Source: Hanleya hanleyi
Taxonomy: Eukaryota > Mollusca > Polyplacophora > Lepidopleurida > Hanleyidae
DNA length: 64,000 bases
Assembly (NCBI GenBank): GCA_036873755.1
Contig: JAVTVY010018814.1
Location: 18,915-82,914, forward strand
Direction: 5' to 3'
Shown here: in pieces, positions 24,034 to 35,440 of the stretch
Layout of the letters: each line of letters begins with the position of its first letter
How positions within the stretch are numbered: the first letter of the stretch is position 1
Notes under the pieces: generated by a model
The model's input: only the letters and a program-made list of their open reading frames with translations
Database searches by the model: none
What the model was told of the DNA's origin: nothing
Made by a program: the position numbers and the translations under genes

Positions 24034-24615
24034 AATGTGCCTTTACAAGACTTAGACTGAGAAGCATAGAATACATGAATTAAATGCAACGCTGCATGTA
24101 TGTAGCTCTTGTAAAATGGACATTGTCCTATCTATCGTTTCAATACTCATTCCTGTAGTGTTTTGTGGAATAGTATTTATATAGAATTCGCCTTATTCTT
24201 ATTAAATGGTCATGTGGTGCATCTAGATTTATTTGGTCATTTCATATCTTAAATCGGAAATAGCGTCAATATCTCCTCTACACTCTTGAACCCTTGATTT
24301 TTTATTTTTTTTTGCATTATGCCTTTATATGATGTAGAATGAGAAGCATAGAATACATGTATTAACTGCAACACTACTCGTTTGTAGCTCTTGTGGATTG
24401 GACATTGTTTTACTTGTCGTTTCAATACTCATTCCTGTAGTATTTTGTGGAATACGTCCTTTAGAGTATATTTACAGCATTCACTGCATTCCTATTAAAT
24501 GGTTCGGTGGTACATCTAGATTTATCTGGTCATTTCATATCTCAAAACGGAAATAGCATGAGTATCTCATATATTTCAAAACGGAAATAGCGCTAGTATC
24601 TCATCTACACCCGTG
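24034..24615. repeat. Tandem duplication of about 282 bp within intron 1
   Basis: GAGAAGCATAGAATACATG occurs at 24059 and 24341. The two units stay alignable through TTTCAATACTCATTCCTGTA and TGGTCATTTCATATCT to about 24300 and 24610. The second unit contains a further internal duplication of about 38 bp (CAAAACGGAAATAGC twice). Confidence 0.8.
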
Positions 24616-25902
24616 AACTATGTCGATATTTATTTTGGATACAAATACTACTTATTTTTGTTAATTATACTTATTCCTGCATACCATCAGCTAGTCAGTA
24701 CTAGAAGTTCAAAGGTACAGGCATGACTGAGAAGGTTACTTCCAAAGCTGTATCCTGAAATTAGAGCACTAGGTCATTGTTCAGATGTCTTGTTTAAATT
24801 CTCCATGTCCTGTGTTCTAGTTACCAAGTTCGTTTGTAAACATTAGACTAGAAAATACATACGGTTGAAGTACAAGGGATTAAGGACATAGCGCTAGAGA
24901 ACAATCGGCATTATCTCATCCGGGTCTGTGGCCCAGACACATACTACGATGTTTACAATGTAAAGACTTTGTTAGCTGTAACAGACAGACGGGATATCGT
25001 GCTCTTACTTATACACACAACATTACAATTCCCGGACAGACACCGGTCGCTATACCCTACTAAGACATAGAGCCTAAATTGGAACTAAAATATTCGCAGC
25101 AGTTAATGGAACTTTGTAGAATTAGACAACGGAATGAGTGACATATATTTCTCAGGGTACGTATGTACCTACTACATCAACGGTTAACCATTACCCGAGA
25201 TACACAATGCAATAAGCTGAAATGCCCATTGAAATGTCCATCATGTCTTATCTACCTGGAGATAGATCTGTCTGAAGTTTTTATGTACACACTAATTGCC
25301 ATAGTGGCGACAGGAATACCGCATTGTATCCATTTATCACGGGGACTACACGAGTAGGATGCCACAGGCCTGTTGGCTCACAAGCAAATGTGATACTCGT
25401 TCACCCCATCAAATCTGTGAAATCGCAATGCATATCGAACAGTCTGATGAAATTGGCACAATCTGTGTAAAAGCAAAGTGTCCGGCTTATTAAATCAATT
25501 TCCTAACAGCCAGATGTTAATCAACCCAATACGCTATCTCTAAACTTATCAAAATCGACAGGCAGCAAACAAAATCTAATTAGGTATTCAAGGATGTGCG
25601 GCGTCCTTGACGGAATGCCGAGCCCAGAAAACTATCTAAAGTAACACGAGGACCTGTCACATTTGCTTAATATTTGAGTTTGAAGTTAATGAAAACGGCG
25701 AAAAAGAGCAACAGGAATGATTGAGAAAATAACTTAATTTTCATCTTCGGGATTTAGAATTCATTTTCTTCTTGCCTATTTTATTGTCTGTGGCTTCCAT
25801 TATTCTCAGCATCACACTTATATAGGTTATATTAATGAAATCAAGGTATATGTGATGACAAATAATAATCATATTACTCTTGTATTATTCTTCTCTATGT
25901 AG

Positions 25903-26145
25903 GTCTAAACAGTTTATATTTCCCTCAGTCAACGTATTATGGAGTTCTGAGCCCATTTCACCGAAAGGCCGAAGGTCTACTTAGAATGTACGTAATTAAG
26001 AACGTAACGGACGCCAAAACGGACAACGTCACATTTTACATCAACGATGGCAGGGACGGTGATTCAATCAGTGCCAATTTTGCAGTTAGTCAATCGGGAT
26101 GGCTTTCTCTTGCGTCTGATGAGGATATTATCTCAAGATCATCAG
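25903..26145 (+). CDS. Cadherin-like protein, exon 2
   Basis: Bounded by a pyrimidine-rich acceptor (TTCTTCTCTATGTAG|GT) and a consensus donor (CAG|GTATGT). It is 243 bp, phase 1 at both ends, and open throughout. The product resembles the first half of an extracellular cadherin repeat: a strand with VTFYINDG, then FAVSQSGWLSLASDED, matching the family pattern 'Y.I..G...F.V...G.L.L....D'. Cadherins are calcium-dependent adhesion or receptor proteins with tandem repeats outside the cell. Symmetric phase-1 exons are usual for secreted modular proteins. An alternative acceptor (CCCTCAG|TC at 25920) would leave a phase mismatch with exon 1. The repeat is divergent and canonical calcium-site motifs are weak, so 'cadherin-like' is a family-level call only. 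Confidence 0.65.
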
Positions 26146-26508
26146 GTATGTGACCAAATTTCACCAAGATAATAAAAACCGCGACGACTGAAGTGATTAG
26201 TCATTTATTTATGCTGAGATTTTCATTATTATAATAAGACAACTTGACTGTCAGGTAGGTTAGTTAGTTAAAAAATTACTGCATTTTATGAACTTTTGGG
26301 TATATGCCATATGGGATCCCAGACAATCCATTATATCTATTTAAGCATTTCCTTTTGAAGAATCCCAATTCGTATACACAGAAACTGAGATTTGTTTTAA
26401 TATATTTTGCTGCAATTTGACTCCTTTTGCTCCTCGCCGTGTATACACTCTTGATTAAATTAGTAACCATGCGGTTGGTTGTTCACAATCACTCCTTGAA
26501 TGTTTGTA

Positions 26509-26895
26509 AATTGGAGCGATGCGCAAGAGGTTGAAAACTTCGACGTCTGGCGACCATATGACTCTACAAAAAAGGTTCCCACCGCACCTCATATTCAGAC
26601 CAAAGAATACGGTGGATTCTCGGACGTAGCCTTAGTATCCCAGTCGCGTTTTTATTGAAGTTGTTCATGAGGAGACTATGAAGTATCGACACGGCCCCTA
26701 GCACCGGCTTAAGCGGATTTAGATACGCTAGTTCTGGAGCTGTGATGACAGATCAGCTCAAACAGAAAACTCATCTGATCTTGAGTTGAATGAGCTTCGC
26801 GGACGTCTAATGGAGTAAACGACTCAACATCGGGTAAACCTGGTAAATACAAGAAAACCCAGAAAAAAATTAACCTGCAATGCCCGTGATCATTC
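26509..26895 (-). mobile_element. Subfamily D element in intron 2
   Basis: It starts, in + coordinates, at the common D end (AAATTGGAGCGATGCGCAAG) and includes GACGTCTGGCGACCATATG, CTAGCACCGGCTTAAGCGG and GATGACAGATCAGCTCAAAC. It is a single unit, about 390 bp, without the terminal duplication seen at 6.1 and 58.2 kb. Confidence 0.7.
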
Positions 26896-27318
26896 CTGGG
26901 ATACATTGAAGAGGACATAACATACCAAATTTATGTAAATTTACCTTGAATTCGACATCATTCTAGAAAGGTGGAAATGTACCAACTGTTGACTATTATC
27001 TTAAAATTATAACCTAAGATATTAGCTTGATCACAATGATATCAGCTCGTCGTGCTCAACATCATTCAACCATCGGTTGCCCCTACAAGCCAGTTTCATG
27101 AGCTTAATAGCTCGGTTTTAGTCAGTAACATTGGACCATGGCTAGCGTTTATTTTGTGTATGAATCAGTTGAATTGAACATTCATATAGGCATGAATTTT
27201 AATACGTGTAACGAAAAAGCCGCTCACTTCATAAATCGAAGCGTTCAACAGGTTTCAATGATAGACCTTAAATCATACGGTTGTGTTCTAAACTTTCTGA
27301 GGATCCTATAATGCCAAA

Positions 27319-27787
27319 TTACAAGCGTCTAGTGCGTCATTCATAATTCAGCCGTCGTCCATTAGAGAATATCCGCGTCCATAATCCAAAGACCTATCCC
27401 ATATAACTGTATTAGCACCAAATTCAAAAGGACAATCATAGTATACATAAACATAGGCTTGTTTCCTGCAAGAGAGAAGCGGGCAACAGTTTTCAATGAT
27501 GCCGGCAAGACATCATGATGTTTCAAAAATATCAAATCCGTATCGCTGATCAGTATTCTTAATCCATAATATTCGTTGTAAAGTCGTCATCTAAAGAATG
27601 ATGTATCTCAGTCACGCTTTGATTGTGACTGTTCATATGAGTACCATGAGGATCTTGAAGTACATGGGCTCATACGGCCTCTAGAAACGTAACGCCATAG
27701 ATCTTGCACGCTACGCTCGTATTTTGCTATCAGCATGCGATATGTATCGCCAAATTTGAGAAACTTTGAGTGGAGGCGCTTGGTGGT
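27319..27787 (-). mobile_element. PLE pseudo-LTR-sized unit (469 bp) in intron 2
   Basis: On the minus strand it starts CCACCAAGCGCCTCCACTC, continues through the last codons of the PLE ORF, the core hairpin (CAGTCAC-loop-GTGACTG at + 27609-27631), the ACTGTTG...CTTGCAG tract and the tail, and ends GCTTGTAA. Its 5' start is the same position as the second unit in the head-to-tail copy at 55488-55815, so this may be a unit boundary and not a random truncation. It lies 134 bp upstream of exon 3. Confidence 0.8.
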
Positions 27788-27920
27788 TTATGACTCCCAA
27801 TCCATCACTTTTGTGCAGTCGGTATATTTCTCTGTGGGGTTGTTATATGGTTTCTTGGCAGTAAGCCAGCATCGTTTTCCACCACCCTTTAAATGTTGCG
27901 TTTAATTGTTACATTTTCAG

Positions 27921-28190
27921 AACAAACTATAGAGCTGTCGGTTTCTGCAGTTACGGCAGGAAGAGACAAGGATTTCGAATTACTCACCGAGGCCACTGCC
28001 ACCATACAGTTGACAATCCGCTCAGATATCGATGACATTCAGTGTTCAGATTTATGTTTCCATCCGGATCTACCATACAGCTATGTCCTCGAGGAAAACA
28101 GTGGTCCGGTGGTAATTGGCCGCGTGGGCCTTGATATCAAACACTCGGCCTGTCAGAATATCGAGAGGACCTACCGTTTACAGACTCTGA
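27921..28190 (+). CDS. Cadherin-like protein, exon 3
   Basis: Acceptor ATTTTCAG|AA and donor CTGA|GTGAGT bound a 270-bp exon, phase 1 at both ends and open throughout. The first 35 residues complete the repeat begun in exon 2: IELSVSAVTAGRD, then a strand ATATIQLTIRSDIDD that matches the family ending 'T.TV.I.V.D.ND'. The next part, after a CSDLC pair of cysteines, opens another repeat with YSYVLEENSGPVV, matching the 'Y...V.EN...G..V' start. It ends RTYRLQTLS, about halfway through that repeat, so at least one more phase-1 exon must follow. I did not find it downstream. The gene is therefore partial here, or its continuation has been lost. Confidence 0.7.
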
Positions 28191-31100
28191 GTGAGTAACT
28201 TTCAATTTACTCATAAATCTGGTAAGTCATCATGTATGGACCGTTAATTTGAACCTCAAAGCATGCAGTAGATTCTATCCTGTATATAGAGATACATAGT
28301 CACGTATTATTTACATCTCCATTTAACAAAGATAACAAACCGATTTTTTCCATCCGAGATTTCTTTCGATGGTGCGTTTTGTCGCTCGTCATAGTAGATC
28401 ATTGGGAAATCAATCATGCAGAATTTGATATAATTCCTTACAGCTACTAAATATTGAAGATTTCTATTCCCTCATGATCATATTTTGGAAGTACATTTCA
28501 CCGACACTTCCTACATCTTTAAAGTCGTTGGCGTTCGAATTTTATGACTTTTCATGACAGGAGGCTTTTATAGTGACTGTGGCAGTTTTGAATATTTTCG
28601 TCGAGAATATTAGAATGATATACTAAAACGGTAATGTTGAATGTTTTATACAATTTCCTTCGTAGATTTAAATTTAATTAATAAGAAAGTTTCTTATCGT
28701 ATCATATCGTGGAGACATATCATGCATGTTATATTCAAGGTCCCTAATTCCCCGTCTTGGCGAATCAATCAGAATCAGATGCAACTCAGGTTTGATGTTT
28801 ACCAGATTAATACGTAAATAGATGCATGTACCACATGGCGTTGCTATTATGCTATTACGGTATGTTATGTTATACCAGAATGTTCGGTGGATATCTTGAT
28901 AAGATAACCTCAATCAGATATGCCGATCAAGTGTATAAAGCATCTGTTGCAAAATATGAAGACAGTTGTTGTCGACGACAGTAGCACATTGACTGTATTT
29001 GCTTATAAATATTACCCTCTGTTGCAGAGCATATACATTTGCTGCGTGCTTTAGCGGTAGTATACGCTTTGCAACCAAGTCATTTACTCAGAAGGCGGAT
29101 TAAAACTGTCCTTGTTGTACGCCACGCATTCTTTACCCGGTACTCTGTCCAATCGCCGTGAAGCGCGCCAGTTGGCGAACTCTGACCCCCGACCAATCAG
29201 CGAGATGTTATCAACAGCAGTCACAGGTTATCGCTAGCGACAGAGCTCTGTCATATTGTGTATACCAGTTTGACATATTATTGAATAAGTTAAAATATTT
29301 TTGTATAAGATGGAAGAGATCTATTTTTAAGAACTAACGGGGAGATTAGTGTCTGCGTTAAGAGGTCTAGTCGATCAAACTTTTGCATGGGTTTATATAT
29401 CAACAATAGTACGAAACTTATTATTCACCTTTTGCAGGATAACAGATATGGCCGATAAAGCGATTTTCAAATACCGTTCATCTCGGCTGATCCGGGAATA
29501 TTTTTTCACAAATTGTTTCAGACAAATTGATCGATCGGCTATGATTCTTGGGGAAGGGAAATTCAATACGAGTATGTTTCATTATGATAAAAGATGTTAT
29601 AATGAACATAAATTTTTACATTGTGATTCAGCGAAGCAGTTAACCATTATTTACAACCGTTAAGTGGCTATATGTTTAGCAACAGACTGTTGCTTTTGAC
29701 AGTTCTCTCGTGTTACGTGATATCACTTATTGCAAACATGGAGTTAAAAGCAGGAGGCACAATTATCAAGAAAATCTGGATAAATTTACAAAAAAATAAT
29801 TCTGAATCTACAAAAGAAAGTGTCAGAAACTAGAAGTGTAAGACTACGACCATTTTGAAATAGTGGATACAAAACATCATTTACAGTATAGCTGAACATT
29901 CGTTGGTATGTCGTGATTCAGTTTTGTTCACTAAATCACATAGATGTTACCTAGTCAAGTTTTCATATCTTCTTTCGTTCAGACACTCCGCTATGCTTCC
30001 CCTATATTCAATTGCATATGTACAGTCCGAAACTACGCTGTATGGGCCGTTCGGCTCTACCTGGCAATAGAACAATCGCTCCCCACTTTATATTCGTGTT
30101 TTTACCGAGTTTGACAAACAGTTTGATAGCCGTGAGGAGCTAATGTCTCTGTAATCTGTCTTTAAACACCAACGGATAATTGAATTTTTCTATCGTACGG
30201 GTCACATTATCTGCGCGCTACAAATATTATCGTGTCACTCGTTTGAAGACGGATTATGGAAACCTCATTGCCACACGGCTATCAAACTCCATAAAAATAG
30301 GCGACAGGAAACGGGAAATGATGTTTAATTGCCGTATAGAGAAGTACGGGTTGTACATGTAATTGAGTTGTAGAGGATGCATGGCTGAGTGACGGAACGA
30401 ACGAAAACCTGAAAACTTGGCTATGTGTTACTCCGTATTTATCATACACGAATATGTAGACATATAGGCGCATATCGATGTATCTAAAGCGGTGTCCAAA
30501 CGACAAGATATATCGTTATTATGCCATCATGGACCCTGCCCTTATGACATTACGTGCACACTCAAACCTGTAATGCAACTGTGATCCCATACAAGCCATC
30601 TGTCTCGCACATTAATGATTTTACTGACTGTGCCAAGTCCCCAATCAGGGTAGGCATTTCCTACTATCCTGGTTACTATGAAGTGGATTGTTTCGTGTAA
30701 AAGCCAACAGATGGCAATGGCGTCATGTAAATCATCGTGAACAAATATTAGCAGTGTTGAATATATCGACCAATGCGCAGTCGATGAGCTGAAAAGCAAA
30801 ACGAGTTGTACAAACACGATGTGCCTGATCCCGCGCTGTCTATCCTGGTATTTTACAAAATTATAGTTTTTGCTAAAGATGAAGAGATTGCGTCAGGGAT
30901 AATACTTCGGTAGCAAATGGGTAATGCGTCTCTGCCCTGGGGTTAGACATAATTTCCTGCTTGGATATTTCATGTATTCATTCCGTATATGAACCTGTCA
31001 TTGTGGACAAACCCCAATATAAATAGCACGGTAGCTCAAACTACATCATTTAGTCTGATGAAGGCAGAACAGTTCAGTATATAATGATTGAATGGTTGAC

Positions 31101-34100
31101 AATTTTGAACCTTTCTTATTTTCAGAAATGTTTACTGTATATACTCCAGAAAATTACTCACCATCCCTGCTGATTGATTTCCTTATTTTCTAAGGAGATC
31201 GATAAATAGGTCATCAAAGTAAAACTGCAGATCTACATACTTTCTAGATTGTTGTCTATTGTTAATATAAAGGTATAAAATTTCCGACATTAATTAGGCT
31301 GTCCTCCTCCACAAAAACTTCTCGTGTACTCCATCAGAAGGCCGTTTTTCACATCTCTTTATTAGTACAAAACTCCAGCCAGGTATGAAATAGGTATAAA
31401 GATATGAAAACAAGTTAGTTTTCTACAAGTTAGAAGAGATAAAAGTTCTCAATGATGCCAGCAAGACATCACGATATAAGCAATAGCATTTCTTTCCACC
31501 ATTGATTAAACAATTTTTAACCATCAGGATTAAAATGATCAAAATATCTGCATAGAGTGATGCTAACTAGTTCCGAATTTTCCTCATCCGATTAGCTTTT
31601 GCTCGTTCCATCCATCGTTAATCCCACTGACATAATGGCACCATCATAGAGAGCAAAACGGGACCCAAGAGACCATTTGTAAATCAGCAGAACATCGTTG
31701 GCCATCACTGGCATATATCACCAACCGGTTGCGCCTATATCAATGTTTAAATTTAATCCGAATTTGTTGCTGATGGATTTTTGTTTCAAAATGTAAAGAA
31801 ATTGATAAAGAAAAGCTCTGTCATATCTACCAGCACCATATGAACGCGCGCTAGCTTCCTACAGTTGAGAGCCATAAGAAAATGTCTTTCCTATCAGGTA
31901 TACTTATAGGTTACCCGATTCATTAACTAACCCTTTGAGTTATACACTTGTCCCAGTTGCATCGTCGAAAGAACATGAGAACGCGTGTACTTCGATAAAT
32001 GAGTGATGTTGAATTACACCTCCAGATGGTTTCGATATCGCAAATGCTAAAAGCCTATTATTAGTTATGTTCATATAGTAGCATGAATTACATCGACAAT
32101 TTTTCAACCGAGCAAAATATATCGCACGAAATCTGACTTCGTGGTCGCCCACGTTGCAGTGCGCTGAAAAACATATATAGATCCGACGTTCGAAGTCAAT
32201 AAATTAACGCTACGTATGTCACAAGACACTATTCACTAAACAGGATACAAAAAATACAATGTATATAAGCATGACCTAGATTCATGCTAGAGAGAAGCGC
32301 CAACAGTATTCATTCTATGGTCAATTGTTCTATTTGCACGATTAATACTATAAACGCCTTGTGATATTCTCCAGAAACACTCTAATCCTTTTATTCTCCT
32401 ATGCTGCACAGTCGACCATTAATGTGACCATCTTTTAACAAGATATCTATAATATAGGCCTATCCCTTTTCCTCATTATTTCGTGCCGTGTGTGTGAGTG
32501 TTACGAAAAGAGGGTTTGTCAATGACATTGTTCACGAGCGCTGCAATGTTGCGCAATTACATGCGGAAGTCTATAAGGCTAAGTGTGTGTGACCTGTCAA
32601 GTGAGGACTTGAATGTGGATACACACACTCACCAGTGAGAGCCATAGTGACAACTGGGGATCTGAACCCAAGTCCTCAGTTGTATCTTTATTTAACATGG
32701 CTTCAGATGGTTATCTGACCTCAAAAAAGCCTGAAATTGCAAATTTCCAAGTTGCTAATTTCAACGCGTTTTATGGGTACGACATGCGTGTGAAGTCCTC
32801 AGTTGTGAGCACTTTTGTGAAGTATGTCAGCTGCACAATTCTACTGTAAAGATTTGCAGATCCTGTTTGGAAATTTTTCAAACAGCTAACACTCATCCTG
32901 ATATTCATTGGAAGGTGTTTTCCACAGAAATTAACTGATAAATAGCTTATTTTGGACGGATGGATGTACTTGAGCACTCCATCGCACCACCGTGCAGCTC
33001 GTTTCCTCCAACCCGCCCTACACGTTATAGAGTCCCCGGTTGTAGGTGTGCAGTCGCAAGTACCAAATTACCAGCCACTTCGAAAACAGTTGTTCAAATT
33101 TAATACCAAATTTTCACAGCTTTTTTGGCCAAATAACTCTCACGCTATTGATATCAATGTCAATATTTCAAAGGTTAGGGCCACAGCACCCAAAACATAA
33201 TCTAACATGACCCAGTTTGTATATCGAGCGTGATTCAGACATCAAAACTGTTCAGGTGTGTTATTCGTGTGATAAAAAAGAGACATTCATGTTTCAGGTC
33301 AAAGATCAAGGTCATCGTTTGATTGTATTGTATCTACACCCAACTTTTCAAAACCGAACAGATTTGCTGCTGATACATTCCCGAAGACGCCTATTATTAA
33401 CCAAACCTTGACCCTGGTCAGATATACAGAATCACTGCCCTTATGTACATGTGTGCGTCACAAATTCTAAGTAACATCAGAGTTTTACAGAAGATATATT
33501 TAGGAAATATCCTTCTCAATATTAATATCAATGTATTGTTTATTATTAATTCGACAGTTGTGTTTTCCGTGTGTTTTCAGTCCAGTGATTTGTGTGTTTG
33601 TGTGTTGGGGAATTTTGGACATTGACAATTTTACAAAAAAAACCCCTATATTGTGGTGTATTTGTCTCTGGATATATTTTTCTCTCTATCATATAGCTGA
33701 AAGTACCTTGCTAAATGTATATTGATTAGCTATGCCTGTAAATGAGATTTTTCGCGTAAAATAAATGTATGAATAGAGTCATTGATAACAAAAACCAGTC
33801 ACTGTGCGTCACTTGCTGCTACTTTGAATGGTTGAAGAATGTGGGCGATGTACTATGAAGTCGCAGCCAGCGAGGAATCTGTCTCCACAAATCCCACTCA
33901 TCCGCATTCCCCAAACGACTGGATAACACCAATATCAGCAAGGTTCTGAAAGTAAGATATATTGCCAATTCCGCTGGATTGAAAGAAGCCTGCGATACGC
34001 GACATACAACAATACATATATCACATCACATTAATCATGTTAATCACATCTGCTAAGCTAGCCTGGCTAGCCGCAATTATTGTAAAGACATCAATATCTG

Positions 34101-34620
34101 TTCTACCTGTTACAAGTTATACTTATCTCTTCTGCCTGGGGATCTGGTGTTAGCATACAAAGTGAATTGATTGTAGCATACATGAAATTCGGTCTTAATG
34201 CAATTATAAAGATGATGAGCAGCCACTAACATCGATAAATTGTTTAATTACTAGCATAGTACTTATATTATATCGAATACCTGCTAGTATGGAATGCACG
34301 TAATGACGTTTGCGGAATGCAGATGACAAATTTCTACTTCGGCGTTGTCAATCAGTAACTTTATGTGATTTAATCGATATTAAATGCACGGTAATAGATA
34401 ATAGAGCTGATATCCACTTGTTTAGAGTTCTGACATAATCGAAAAATTATTTTAGCTCCTATGACAACATTTATCACAGATGTAATCAGCATGAAAAGTT
34501 CGTTATTCACCGATGTGTAGATTTATTTAAGAACGGTCAGAAACTTGCATTGCGAGTTGGTAATCCACACGATAGGCCTGCTAAAAGACGAGACCTATCT
34601 TACTTTACCTGTAAATCTAT
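28191..34620. other. Long non-coding stretch after exon 3
   Basis: It would be intron 3 if the gene continues. No further cadherin-like exon was found. A tRNA-like string at about 29040-29075 (TTAGCGGTAGTATACGC) lacks a B box. Weak PLE-tail strings occur at about 31430-31475 (TCAATGATGCCAGCAAGACATC) and 32285-32315. The 104-codon ORF at 29349-29663 has no recognised motif. Confidence 0.4.
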
Positions 34621-35110
34621 ATGAGATGAACATCTACAATCAAAGCGCTGAGCTGATATACAGATCATCCCAAGAATTATTTTGCTTAGTGTGGCGTATT
34701 AGGATATGCACTTAGAATATTGACATGTATGGTCATATGACTTCTTGTCAACCGCGCGGAGGTGGCCTAATGTTTAGAACGTCGGCCTCGTGAGCGGTAG
34801 GTACTGGGTTCAATCCCAGGCAGGGTCATACCAAAGACTTATAAGATGGAATCTTTTTGCTTCTTCGCTTACGCACAGCATTAAGAGAATAGAACAAGGA
34901 CTGGCTCGCTCGGTGTCAGTATAATGTGACTGAGTTGGCTGGCATGTCTGCCTACGACATGATATTTCAGTAGGACACACTATAAATTGGGAGCATTAGA
35001 TCCCCTCTGTTACAAGTAGGTACAAATCATTGTGATCGTAGTTTGTGACTGTGGTTAACATGGTGAAATGTGAAGCGCTTGATCGTCCTTCTACTGATGT
35101 TTTCCCGTTT
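34621..35110 (+). mobile_element. Subfamily C element, copy 1, split by a SINE
   Basis: The left part (34621-34750) carries GATGAACATCTACAATCAAAG, a sequence ending ATTGACATGTATGGTCATATG, and CTTCTTGTCA. The right part resumes after the SINE with ACTGATGTTTTCCCG. The uninterrupted copy at 35205-35440 shows the same order. Confidence 0.6.
34751..35085 (+). mobile_element. tRNA-derived SINE
   Basis: The head looks like a tRNA: A-box-like GGTGGCCTAATGTTTAG at about 34761, B box GGGTTCAATCC at about 34807. A conserved-looking body follows (GGTGTCAGTATAATGTGACTG, then CTACGACATGATATTTCAGT and CACTATAAATTGG), ending GTGACTGTGGTTAACATGG and GAAGCGCTTGA. The body resembles mollusc SINEs I remember with the same 'TAATGTGACTG...ATGATATTTCAG' order; the family name cannot be fixed without a search. 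It sits in a subfamily C repeat at CTTCTTGTCA. SINEs are transcribed by RNA polymerase III and moved by LINE machinery. Confidence 0.8.
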
Positions 35111-35204
35111 AGGTCGTTTATTCTATCTAACGGCTGCAGATTATTCCTTTCCATCAGACGACTTAATTAATATGGCTTTTACGTCATTGCTCTTGGATAA
35201 TTTT

Positions 35205-35440
35205 ATCTGATACCGCTCAAGCCGATGCTAGGGGCCGTGTGGGTATATCATCCAAAAAATTTCACAGGAACCTCTACAATCGAAGCTTGGCATAAATACA
35301 GATCACCACAGGGATTATTCTTTATTCTTGTTGTGTTTTTGCATATGCAGTTTGAATATTGGCCTGTGGGGTCATATGACTTCTTGTCTGTACACCGGCA
35401 TGTTTTCCCGCCACCTTTATATGATTCTTTTAATTAATGG
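35205..35440 (+). mobile_element. Subfamily C element, copy 2
   Basis: It starts with the PLE-type core (TACCGCTCAAGCCGATGCTA, GGGGCCGTGTGGGTATATC) and continues with ACCTCTACAATCGAAGC and GGGGTCATATGACTTCTTGTC. It is the uninterrupted counterpart of the SINE-split copy 120 bp upstream. Confidence 0.6.

Noticed and set aside
29040..29110. tRNA gene candidate (TTAGCGGTAGTATACGC)
   Set aside because: No B box or T arm downstream and no acceptor stem pairing.
29349..29663. 104-codon ORF following a CACCTTTTGCAG acceptor-like site
   Set aside because: In the phase needed to continue the cadherin-like gene, the second codon is a stop; other frames show no domain.
31430..31475. PLE tail on the minus strand
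   Set aside because: Only about 25 bp (TCAATGATGCCAGCAAGACATC) match; too little for a boundary, noted in the stretch entry.
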